64,000 nucleotides of DNA from positions 1-64,000 of the forward strand of contig CAZHZT010000010.1 in NCBI GenBank assembly GCA_964537285.1, read 5' to 3'. The notes under the pieces are model-generated. The model made no database searches. It was given only the letters and a program-made list of their open reading frames with translations, and was not told the origin of the DNA. Made by a program: the position numbers and the translations under genes. The DNA is from CAZHZT01 sp964537285 (lineage in GTDB: Bacteria > Bacteroidota > Bacteroidia > Chitinophagales > Saprospiraceae). Positions 1 to 7,443 of this stretch are shown piece after piece (within the stretch, counting starts at the first letter, position 1; the number at the start of each line of letters is the position of its first letter).

Positions 1-130
1 AATTGAATACAGCCTTGATTTTTTGCTACTTTTTTATCAAGAAAAAAGTAGATAACCTACTGATTAACATCAACCTGTAAAGGTTTTACAAAACATGAGC
101 CATCCCGAAAATTCGGGATGATTCATGTTT
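1..130. repeat. Palindromic repeat, J/K element, cut by the window edge
   Basis: Bases 1-55 match bases 10856-10910 with one difference that I can see. They contain a hairpin with a 10-bp stem (CTACTTTTTT/AAAAAAGTAG, 26-51). Bases 91-130 form a second palindrome (AACATGAG...TTCATGTT with an inner CATCCCGAA/TTCGGGATG stem) related to the terminal repeats of the element at 10715-10986. The order of the two blocks is the same in both places, so this looks like the right half of a second copy whose left half lies before the window. Confidence 0.7.
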
Positions 131-197
131 AAGGATTTCCCAAATTAATTTCGACCAAATGAAATCATCTAGTGCTTCAGGAACTAAATCCTTGTTT

Positions 198-974
198 TTA
201 AGTAAAATGCTTGAGCATAATGATTTCTCTTTCTGTTAAAAAGCGAAAGCGCCCTCTGGGAAGGTCTTTTTTGGTAAGTCCAGCATAGTATACCCGGTCT
301 AGTTTGACAACTTGATAACCTAGATGCTCAAAAATTCGGCGCACGATTCGATTCCGCCCGATGTGAATTTCAATGCCGATTTCATTTTTCCCTGCATCTT
401 GAATGTAGCTGACGGCATCTACCGGAACCGGGCCATCCTCGAGAACCAATCCCTGGGAAATTTTTTCAACATCCTCTTCGTCAACAGGTTTGTCACATAT
501 TACGTGATAGATTTTTTTAATGTTATAGCTAGGATGGGATAACTTCTTTGCCAGTTCGCCGTCGTTGGTGAGTAATAATAGCCCAACAGTCATTCGATCC
601 AGCCTTCCTACAGGATAAATCCGTTCTTTAACTTTTTTTCCGATGATATCCATAACCGTTTTTCGGTCGCGTTCATCGCTGAGCGTAGTGATCGTATTTT
701 TGGGTTTATTGAGGAGGATGTAGACCTTTTTTTCTTCGGGTTTTATTTTTTTTCCTTTAAAAAGCACCACATCTTCAGGTTGGACCTTAAACCCTGGCTC
801 CAGGACAGTTTCTTCATTAACTTTTACAAGTCCTTTTTTGATAAATTCATCCGCTTTTCTTCGAGAGCAAATGCCACAGTGTGCGACATACTTATTTAAG
901 CGCATGCCATCATTTTCTGTCTGTTCGCTGTTATCAATAGGCTGTTTTTTCTCTATTTTGTTTTTTTCCTTCAC
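198..974 (-). CDS. rluB: rRNA pseudouridine synthase (RsuA/RluB family)
   Basis: Predicted to isomerise a uridine of ribosomal RNA to pseudouridine. After a charged 23-residue leader comes an S4 RNA-binding domain (residues 24-85, beginning MRLNKYVAHCGICSRRKA). The synthase domain follows, with the family motif GRLDRMTVGLLLLTNDG at 123-139; Asp126 is the expected catalytic residue. The tail (RNRIVRRIFEHLGY) also fits. Residue 24 is an alternative start, but lysine/glutamate-rich leaders are usual in Bacteroidota members of the family. The family also holds RsuA, RluE and RluF. The RluB symbol rests on overall layout and the target uridine cannot be read from sequence. Confidence 0.9.
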   Translation of the reverse strand: MKEKNKIEKKQPIDNSEQTENDGMRLNKYVAHCGICSRRKADEFIKKGLVKVNEETVLEPGFKVQPEDVVLFKGKKIKPEEKKVYILLNKPKNTITTLSDERDRKTVMDIIGKKVKERIYPVGRLDRMTVGLLLLTNDGELAKKLSHPSYNIKKIYHVICDKPVDEEDVEKISQGLVLEDGPVPVDAVSYIQDAGKNEIGIEIHIGRNRIVRRIFEHLGYQVVKLDRVYYAGLTKKDLPRGRFRFLTEREIIMLKHFT

Positions 975-1016
975 GTTTAATTGCTATTATTGGTTAATAA
1001 TTTGGATTGGTGTTCT

Positions 1017-1063
1017 AGAGTGTATGATCAATCAAAGGTCAAAAATCAAGGATCATACACTCT
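1017..1063. promoter_or_regulatory. 13-bp inverted repeat upstream of the DUF3267 gene
   Basis: AGAGTGTATGATC (1017-1029) and GATCATACACTCT (1051-1063) form a perfect 13-bp inverted repeat with a 21-nt spacer, ending 27 bp before the start codon at 1091. It could be an operator or an mRNA hairpin. I see no T-run, so a terminator is less likely. Confidence 0.45.
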
Positions 1064-1090
1064 GCACCCCCGAACCTGTAAAATAAATAT

Positions 1091-1732
1091 ATGAAGATTC
1101 CGCCAGAAGACCTCCAATCATCTAAATATGAACTACTGCATACTATAGATAACAAAGATATTCTCACTTTTGTAAGAAATTATCTGGATTTTTCCTTTCC
1201 TCTTTCCAGGTTTTTCTGGTTCTTCAATTTGCTTCTTACCGTATTTTTGATCGCTGACTTACTAGGCACATTAATAAGATCTTCATTTACAAATACATTT
1301 AGCATAATTGCCTATTTATTTTTGGGTCTTGGAGTTTTTTTTATAGGTTTGATTCCACTTCACGAAGCTTTTCATGCGATAGCATACAAGATCATCGGCG
1401 CTCCCAAAGTTTTATTAAGAGTGGATTGGAATCAGATGGCTTTTTTTGCTTTGGCTCCCAACTTTGTTGTGAATGAGAGAGAATTCAGAATAGTTGCAGT
1501 AGCTCCTTTTTTTATAATAACTACCGGGCTGATAGCGGGATTGTGGCTTGTGCAAGGTCCTTTTAAATGGGCTATTTGGTCAGCGCTGTTTTGGCATACC
1601 TCTGGCTGTGGAGGAGATTTTGCTTTACTCAATTTTTTCCACCAGCACGACGATAAGGAAGTGCTTACATTTGATGACGCTGAAGGCAAATACAGTTATT
1701 TTTACTCGGCTAAAAAGAAAACGCAGCTTTAA
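1091..1732 (+). CDS. DUF3267-type putative membrane zinc peptidase
   Basis: A 213-residue integral membrane protein with about four hydrophobic segments (roughly 40-62, 70-90, 132-155, 158-172). The second segment runs into HEAFH (91-95), an HExxH zinc motif inside a membrane helix, as in site-2-protease-like DUF3267 proteins. A Gly-Asp pair in SGCGGDFALLNFF (Asp176) could supply the third ligand. The fold and motif support an intramembrane metallopeptidase; activity and substrate are unknown. It stands alone, transcribed away from rluB, and its 3' end overlaps the convergent epimerase gene by 23 bp. Confidence 0.75.
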   Translation: MKIPPEDLQSSKYELLHTIDNKDILTFVRNYLDFSFPLSRFFWFFNLLLTVFLIADLLGTLIRSSFTNTFSIIAYLFLGLGVFFIGLIPLHEAFHAIAYKIIGAPKVLLRVDWNQMAFFALAPNFVVNEREFRIVAVAPFFIITTGLIAGLWLVQGPFKWAIWSALFWHTSGCGGDFALLNFFHQHDDKEVLTFDDAEGKYSYFYSAKKKTQL

Positions 1733-2633
1733 ACTCCAATAATGCTTCTTTCAGGTCCGTATGAGGAATAGTGATAAATTTCTCAAACCATTGGTCTCTT
1801 TTCACTTTTAGTTCCCTTAAAGGAATGTGTTGATTAACAAATTGCATCTCCAGGTCTGGATAAACATCTTTAACCGTATCGGCAATTTCCACAATAGAAT
1901 GATTCTGATCAAGTACATTGTAAATGCCTGAAGGGGGAAGGGTGTCTGTTGTAAATTGTTTTAGAGCATTAGCCAATGCCCCTACCGAAATAAAAGCTCT
2001 GGTTTGGGTTCCGGTACCATGTATAGAGATTTTCCCCTGAAAGTTTGCTTCGAACATGAACCGGTTGATCACAGCGTCGAATCGCATACTGGAGTTAAAG
2101 CCATATACATTGCCACAACGCAAAATGAATACCTCCACTCCGCTTTTCCCAATAAGGCGTTCAACCTGTTGTTCCGCGCGAAGTTTGGAGATGCCGTAAA
2201 AAGTTTTTGGGTTAGGAGAAAAGTCGGTATCTATAAAATCATTTGAAGCACCATAAACAGAAGTGCTGCTGGTAAATATCAATTTCGAAACATCACTTTG
2301 TTCCACAGCATAAACCACATCGGCTGTTCCCCAGTGGTTTATTTGTTCGAAAAAATGGGGATCCTGACTGGCAAATGGAGTGGTTACATTTGCAGCCAGA
2401 TGGTAAACGATATCAACGCCTTCCAGCACTTTGGAAAACGTTCTTGAATCCAGAATATCTCCTTGGATAAAGGTAATTTTTTCTTTCGGTAAAGGATTGA
2501 GAAAGAAAAAGTTGTAATTTTTCCTACTCAGATTATCGTATATAATGATTTCCTTTACTTCAGGAAGCAAAATAAGCTTTCGAGCCAATTCACTTCCGAT
2601 ATATCCGGCACCTCCGGTGATAAGCACTTTCAT
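1710..2633 (-). CDS. NAD-dependent epimerase/dehydratase (extended SDR)
   Basis: A 307-residue Rossmann-fold enzyme, probably acting on a nucleotide sugar. The NAD-binding motif GGAGYIG is at 7-13, the serine/threonine of the active site in FTSSTSVYG (120-128), and the catalytic Tyr146-x3-Lys150 in YGISK. I set the start at 2633, where MKVLITGG begins, because an in-frame upstream start at 2699 would overlap the preceding reductase gene by 58 bp and add 22 residues without SDR similarity. This leaves an 8-bp gap to the upstream gene, so the two are probably cotranscribed. The sugar substrate cannot be told from sequence. Confidence 0.88.
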   Translation of the reverse strand: MKVLITGGAGYIGSELARKLILLPEVKEIIIYDNLSRKNYNFFFLNPLPKEKITFIQGDILDSRTFSKVLEGVDIVYHLAANVTTPFASQDPHFFEQINHWGTADVVYAVEQSDVSKLIFTSSTSVYGASNDFIDTDFSPNPKTFYGISKLRAEQQVERLIGKSGVEVFILRCGNVYGFNSSMRFDAVINRFMFEANFQGKISIHGTGTQTRAFISVGALANALKQFTTDTLPPSGIYNVLDQNHSIVEIADTVKDVYPDLEMQFVNQHIPLRELKVKRDQWFEKFITIPHTDLKEALLEFKAAFSF

Positions 2634-2641
2634 TCCATTCT

Positions 2642-3310
2642 TTATTTCTGGATGAGTTCTGTATGTAATCCACACTCCGTTTTCTTCATACCGGCCCAAC
2701 GACCGCCCCGCTCTTCATTCATTTCGAAAGCGCTACGAGTACAGGGCTCACAACCGACGCTGAGATACCCTTTGGCTTCAAGTGGATGGCTAGGCAAGTT
2801 AAAATCCCTTGCATAGGAATAAATCATTTTATTTGTCCAATCCAGTACCGGATGATAACGAAGCTTGCCATTCGGTGTACGCTCTTCTTCTTTGAGGTTT
2901 TTCCTGTTGTTATTTTGTTGGGCCCGAACCCCGCTTATCCAAACATCCATAAAATCAATTACAGGCTCAAGAGGCTGAACTTTATTTAAATAGCAACAGT
3001 AATCAATATTTGAAGCAAATAAAAGATGGCCCTGATCGTCCTTCTGCATAGATTTAGGAATGCTGGACTTCACAACTTTCAGGTTAAGATTCAGCATTTT
3101 GCTAACTTCATCCCTAAAAGTTAATGTTTCAGGAAAGTGATAGCCTGTATCAAGAAAATAAATAGGGATGGAAGCATCGATTTGGCTAATAATATGCAAA
3201 AGGGGGATGCTATGTGTTTGAAACGAGGAGGTCATAAAAACCTGCATTCCTCTGCTTTTGTAGCTTGCTAGTTTATCCTTAATCGGGTCAAGTGGATACA
3301 TGGTAAACAT
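2642..3310 (-). CDS. cysH: Assimilatory APS/PAPS reductase with [4Fe-4S] cluster motifs
   Basis: Predicted to reduce adenylyl sulfate (APS) or PAPS to sulfite in sulfate assimilation. The nucleotide-binding P-loop SSFQTHS lies at 28-34. Cys105-Cys106 (DYCCYLNKVQPLEP) and Cys187/Cys190 (VGCEPCTR) are the cluster ligands of the cluster-containing class, and the C-terminal ECGLH carries catalytic Cys213. In that class APS is the usual substrate, whereas PAPS-only enzymes lack the CC and CxxC pairs. At 222 residues it is compact. Met1 or Met4 could be the start. No other sulfate-assimilation genes lie nearby; its partner is the epimerase gene 8 bp downstream. Confidence 0.9.
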   Translation of the reverse strand: MFTMYPLDPIKDKLASYKSRGMQVFMTSSFQTHSIPLLHIISQIDASIPIYFLDTGYHFPETLTFRDEVSKMLNLNLKVVKSSIPKSMQKDDQGHLLFASNIDYCCYLNKVQPLEPVIDFMDVWISGVRAQQNNNRKNLKEEERTPNGKLRYHPVLDWTNKMIYSYARDFNLPSHPLEAKGYLSVGCEPCTRSAFEMNEERGGRWAGMKKTECGLHTELIQK

Positions 3311-3387
3311 TTTTCGATGATGGATTTTTTATTGGAAGCAGGAGGGCGTAGCCATTTTGCTGCCAATAAAAAATCCAATATTCAGAA

Positions 3388-4908
3388 CTAAAACGGAATA
3401 TCTTCGTCTTCGTTCATTTTAGAGGAACGAGTGATGATATTCTGGCTGGGGTCATTGAAGTCCGGAAGGTTGTCAAAATCAGCATCATCCAGATTTGCAA
3501 ATTTAGCAAATTGGTCGATAAAGCGAAGCTTAACTGTTTTTAATGCCCCATTACGGTGCTTGGCGATAATTATTTCAGCAACTCCCTTCAGCGATTGCCC
3601 CTCTTCATCCTCCATTATCTGATAATATTCAGGACGATAAATAAACGAAACAATATCTGCATCTTGCTCAATAGCTCCGGACTCCCTCAAATCCGATAGT
3701 TGAGGGCGTTTGGTACCTCCCCTGACTTCCACAGCACGACTAAGCTGAGACAAGGCAATTACGGGTACATTTAATTCTTTGGCCAAGGCTTTCAAAGAAC
3801 GCGAGATGGTACTAATTTCCTGTTCGCGATTCCCTCTGTTGCTATCGCCAGTACCACTCATCAGCTGAAGATAATCGATCACCACTAATTGAATATCGTG
3901 CTGCATTTTGAGCCGTCGGCATTTGGCCCTTAATTCAAAGATATTGATTCCGGGAGTATCGTCAATAAAGATAGGCGCCTCACTCATTTTTTCAACGGCA
4001 GTATGCAATTGCTGCCATTCATAATCTTCCAGTTGAGCATTCCTAAATTTACTTCCTGATATCTCTGCCTCCAAGGATACCAGACGCTGAACTAACTGGA
4101 GATTAGACATTTCCAGCGAAAACAGGGCTACTGGTTTCTGAAAATCCACTGCAGCATTTCGAGCGATAGAAAGCGTAAAAGAGGTTTTACCCATACCAGG
4201 TCGTGCAGCAACAATAATAAGGTCGGAAGATTGCCAGCCGGAGGTCAGGCGATCAAGATCAGTAAACCCGGTAGGGACACCGGTAAGCCCTTCTTCTTTT
4301 TGCGAAAGCTCTTCCAATTGCTTTAACAAGCGGCTCGAAAGAGGGCCCATCCCTTCGACCCCTTTGCGAAGGTTTTGTTGAGTAATATCGAAAAGATGTT
4401 TTTCTGCTTTATCCAACAGGTCAAAAACATCGGTGGTATCTTCGTAGGCCTCCTTGATTATATTAGTCGACGCCTTAATGAGTTCTCGTTGGATGTATTT
4501 TTGAGCAACAATACGGGCGTGGTATTCGACATTGGCAGAAGAAGCAACTCTGTTGGTTAATTCTACCAAATAGTAGGGACCTCCTACCTTGTCGAGATCA
4601 CCCGCTTTTTTGAGCGCTTCCGTTACCGTAAGCATATCAATAGGTTGCGTTTTTTCAAACAAACTCAGCATAGCTTTGTAAATCAGCTGATGCCCATCAA
4701 CATAGAAGCTCTCTGGTTTTAAAATATCAAGAACTACCGGCAGAACATCTTTATCCAGCATAATAGCTCCCAGAATTGCTTCTTCAAGAGGAAGCGCCTG
4801 TGGGGGAACTTTGCCAAATACATAGTTAGATAGTTCTGCGCCTCCTTTCCGGGCGCCTCTATTCTTATAATCCTTGATATATTTTACACTTTTTTCTGAT
4901 TCTGCCAT
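3388..4908 (-). CDS. dnaB: Replicative DNA helicase DnaB
   Basis: Hexameric 5'-3' helicase that unwinds DNA at the replication fork and recruits primase. The N-terminal DnaB domain covers about 36-140 (LPLEEAILGAIMLDKDVL) and the RecA-like ATPase domain about 200-480. The Walker A motif ARPGMGKTS is at 235-243, the Walker B region is VVIDYLQLM, and the arginine-rich SLKALAKELNVPVIALSQLSRAVE block is present. At 506 residues it is full length with no intein. The gene is preceded by a 422-bp AT-rich spacer with DnaA-box-like 9-mers. Confidence 0.97.
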   Translation of the reverse strand: MAESEKSVKYIKDYKNRGARKGGAELSNYVFGKVPPQALPLEEAILGAIMLDKDVLPVVLDILKPESFYVDGHQLIYKAMLSLFEKTQPIDMLTVTEALKKAGDLDKVGGPYYLVELTNRVASSANVEYHARIVAQKYIQRELIKASTNIIKEAYEDTTDVFDLLDKAEKHLFDITQQNLRKGVEGMGPLSSRLLKQLEELSQKEEGLTGVPTGFTDLDRLTSGWQSSDLIIVAARPGMGKTSFTLSIARNAAVDFQKPVALFSLEMSNLQLVQRLVSLEAEISGSKFRNAQLEDYEWQQLHTAVEKMSEAPIFIDDTPGINIFELRAKCRRLKMQHDIQLVVIDYLQLMSGTGDSNRGNREQEISTISRSLKALAKELNVPVIALSQLSRAVEVRGGTKRPQLSDLRESGAIEQDADIVSFIYRPEYYQIMEDEEGQSLKGVAEIIIAKHRNGALKTVKLRFIDQFAKFANLDDADFDNLPDFNDPSQNIITRSSKMNEDEDIPF

Positions 4909-5054
4909 TTTAATGAGTCAACTTTATCGATTGTGATCACAATTCAAGTTGCAAGGTTTTCTTACGTAATTACAACTCGAGCTGGAAGTGGAATGGGATA
5001 ACGTTCAAATTTAAAAGGAATTACTGTAGAATGCAGAAAAAAATTCCCACCCCG

Positions 5055-5324
5055 GTTTTCCACAATTGTGCATAACAAACTGTTGAAATGTGGAAAACTC
5101 AAAGAAAACTCCCCTTACACCGATCGAACAAAAAGTATACATATAAAAAAACTTAATTCGAACTTGTAATAAAGCTCACTTTCAAGCCATTATCAATTTA
5201 ACCCAAATTCTTGAATATTTCTAATTTAAGCCCCGAAAAACCTGAATTAAAAACTACTGTTCATAGAAGCCAGCTCAAACGAGATGGAATGTGGAAAACA
5301 ATATCTTTCCACATTCTTTCCACA
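5055..5324. other. Cluster of DnaA-box-like 9-mers upstream of dnaB
   Basis: In the 422-bp gene-free stretch 4909-5330 there are five close variants of the DnaA box TTATCCACA: TTTTCCACA at 5056-5064, its complement at 5089-5097 and 5290-5298, and CTTTCCACA at 5305-5313 and 5316-5324. Two pairs form inverted repeats (GTTTTCCACA 5055-5064 with 5089-5098; AATGTGGAAA 5288-5297 with TTTCCACATT 5306-5315). The DNA between is AT-rich. The right-hand pair sits directly after the glycosyltransferase stop codon and could equally be its terminator hairpin. No copy is an exact consensus box. Confidence 0.35.
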
Positions 5325-5330
5325 CAGGTT

Positions 5331-6488
5331 TCACGACTCTCCCGCCCGTCCTTTCCAGGTATACTTTTTCTTGAATAAAGAACCTAAACCCAAGCTAATC
5401 ATGTAGAGGAAATAAGTTAAAAAAGATACCCAAAAACGAGACATGAGTTCCTTCCGATCAAAGAATATGGCTAAAGATCTAAGGAATATATAGTCGATAA
5501 ATGCTTTCAAAAATAAAGCACCAAGCATCCAGAAAAGCCCGATCCATGGAATAAACAATAAAGATAATAGTATGAAAAAGCAATAAAAAAATACGGTTGC
5601 CTGCACCCACAAAACTTTTTTATCCAGATAATATGCAGATTTAGAAGCCCAACGCAAGCGTTGGTTCATAAAGCCATTCCACGTACCCTCAGCTTTGGTG
5701 CCTACCGCCGCATGTTTACTTTTTAAAAAACCAATGCTATCAGGATAAGCAACTGCAGCTTTTTGAAGAAGCAACATATCATCGCCAGAAGCTACCTGAT
5801 CAATCCCTAAGAAACCATTAATTTCCTCGAATAAAGCCTTCTCATAGGCCATATTAGCCCCATTCCCCATGCGGAACCACTTCAATTGAATAGCCCCGCC
5901 GGTTGCTCCCATCATTCCGAGATAATCCAGGGATTGAAAGTATTCCAGCAAGTTTTGCTCGCCTTGAAAAAGAACAGGCCCGGTAAAAATTTTATAGTTA
6001 AATCGATCATGAAAAGATGCTATACACAACAACCACTCCGGAGGTACAATACAATCTGCATCAGTGGTGACAATAAGGCTTCCCTGAGCGTGTGCAACGC
6101 CAACTTCCAATGCTTTTTTTTTGAAAGCAGTTATTTTTTCCCCCTCTAAATAGTCTGCTAGTTGTAATAGTTTTATGTTAGTTGTTTGCCTTCGCCTAAC
6201 GAGTGCTGCTGTTCGATCCGTAGAATGATCATCGATAATAATTATTTCATATAAATGATCAGGATAATTTTGGCTGGACAAGGCGTCCAGGCATTTATCG
6301 ATACTGTCTTCTTCGTTCCTTGCCGGAACTAATACGGAGATAAAAGTATAGGACTGAAAATTTTTGGGAATGTTAAAATCGGGCAAGCTTTTCCAGGCAT
6401 AACTAAGTCTCCCAATTACAAAAACGTATCCTATTGATAATAAGAAGAGCAGTGAAATAAATACAAATGCCAAGGCACTTACCTCCAT
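5331..6488 (-). CDS. Membrane-anchored glycosyltransferase, family 2
   Basis: A 385-residue inverting GT-A glycosyltransferase. An N-terminal membrane segment (4-27) is followed by the catalytic domain with VPARNEEDSIDKCLDAL (54-70), the IIDDHSTD nucleotide-sugar site (84-91) and the metal-binding TDADC (142-146). A QRLRW motif then appears as in processive family 2 enzymes. At least two further membrane helices fill the C-terminus (about 295-365). Such proteins build polysaccharide or glycolipid; donor and acceptor are unknown. It stands alone between palindrome B1 upstream and the dnaB upstream spacer. Confidence 0.88.
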   Translation of the reverse strand: MEVSALAFVFISLLFLLSIGYVFVIGRLSYAWKSLPDFNIPKNFQSYTFISVLVPARNEEDSIDKCLDALSSQNYPDHLYEIIIIDDHSTDRTAALVRRRQTTNIKLLQLADYLEGEKITAFKKKALEVGVAHAQGSLIVTTDADCIVPPEWLLCIASFHDRFNYKIFTGPVLFQGEQNLLEYFQSLDYLGMMGATGGAIQLKWFRMGNGANMAYEKALFEEINGFLGIDQVASGDDMLLLQKAAVAYPDSIGFLKSKHAAVGTKAEGTWNGFMNQRLRWASKSAYYLDKKVLWVQATVFFYCFFILLSLLFIPWIGLFWMLGALFLKAFIDYIFLRSLAIFFDRKELMSRFWVSFLTYFLYMISLGLGSLFKKKYTWKGRAGES

Positions 6489-6511
6489 TAAAAAGAATTT
6501 GGAGTATTAAT

Positions 6512-6667
6512 GAGGCTGTCTCATAAGTAATTCGTGTGGCTTGGGAGGAGTATTTTCTATTGAGGGGTGTTCTTTTTTTGAAATTTTTAAAAAATTTCAA
6601 AAAAAGAACACCCCTCAAAAAGAAAATTTCCTGCTAGTCACGACGAACACACTTATGAGACAACCTC
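6512..6667. repeat. Palindromic repeat B1
   Basis: A 156-bp palindrome whose ends read GAGGCTGTCTCATAAG and CTTATGAGACAACCTC. The 55-bp core (6562-6616) is an almost perfect hairpin with GAGGGGTGTTC on one side and GAACACCCCTC on the other. It is the same element as B2 at 18942-19098 in opposite orientation: the left arm of B1 matches the right arm of B2 and vice versa. It lies just upstream of the glycosyltransferase gene. Confidence 0.85.
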
Positions 6668-6720
6668 GATTAATTGGGTGAACGATAAAAAGTTACCCCC
6701 CTTATTTCATAATACATCAT

Positions 6721-7182
6721 TCAATCTTTATCGAAAAAATCATCGTAGGTATTCTGCTTTTTCTTTTCTTTCAAAGGCGGTAGTTCAACTTTCTCTTCGG
6801 GTAAATCTTCGAATTCGATATATTCTCCGATCTTCTTCTCTTCAGCAGCATCCTCGGCTGCTTTAACTTCCTTTTTGTATCTATAGTTTAAAAAAGCTTT
6901 TCCAAATAAATAGCCTGCTACGATAGGATATCCTACAATGGTAAGCAAGGTAGCTCCAACGCCCCACAGCGTCTCTTTCTTAAATAAGCCAATAACCCAT
7001 TTGACATAGCCTGTTACTGTTTTGTGGTCTAATATCAAGGCAGCGATAAGCAGTACAGGAGTAAGATAAGTTAAGATTCTAAAAATAAGTGAAAAAACGA
7101 CCGAAGTAAACAAGAAGATGCCAATCAAAATGATTGCTCCGATAATTAGGTTAGATGATTTGAATTCAAATTGGGAACGCAT
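6721..7182 (-). CDS. Small membrane protein of unknown function
   Basis: A 153-residue protein I do not recognise. It has three hydrophobic segments (about 12-34, 36-48 and 75-96), then a basic stretch and a charged, proline-containing C-terminal tail of about 50 residues (EEKKIGEYIEFEDLPEEKVE) that is probably cytoplasmic and disordered. The upstream 261 bp (7183-7443) contain no other gene, so a promoter for it probably lies there, but I cannot identify one with confidence. Confidence 0.7.
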   Translation of the reverse strand: MRSQFEFKSSNLIIGAIILIGIFLFTSVVFSLIFRILTYLTPVLLIAALILDHKTVTGYVKWVIGLFKKETLWGVGATLLTIVGYPIVAGYLFGKAFLNYRYKKEVKAAEDAAEEKKIGEYIEFEDLPEEKVELPPLKEKKKQNTYDDFFDKD

Positions 7183-7443
7183 GTATCTGTTAGTTTGGGT
7201 GCCAGATGAATTTATGTGGTGGCACCATAGTTTGTTAATTCAAGTTAATATTAACGTCTACTATATTAACCTAAAATCAGAACCAAAAGTTGCCTCTGTT
7301 ATTCCTACATAGATGCCGTTCCTCAAAAGTAAGACAAACACTAGTATTTGGTAGATATGAGAACTCGTTGAAGCTAAAAGGGTTCACTATAGGTAATACT
7401 TGTTCTACAGCTGCCCGTACTCTCTTTCTTCTTTTCTCGCGAC

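Noticed and set aside
2633..2699. Upstream start for the epimerase gene
   Set aside because: It would overlap the cysH-like gene by 58 bp and put 22 unrelated residues before the Rossmann motif.
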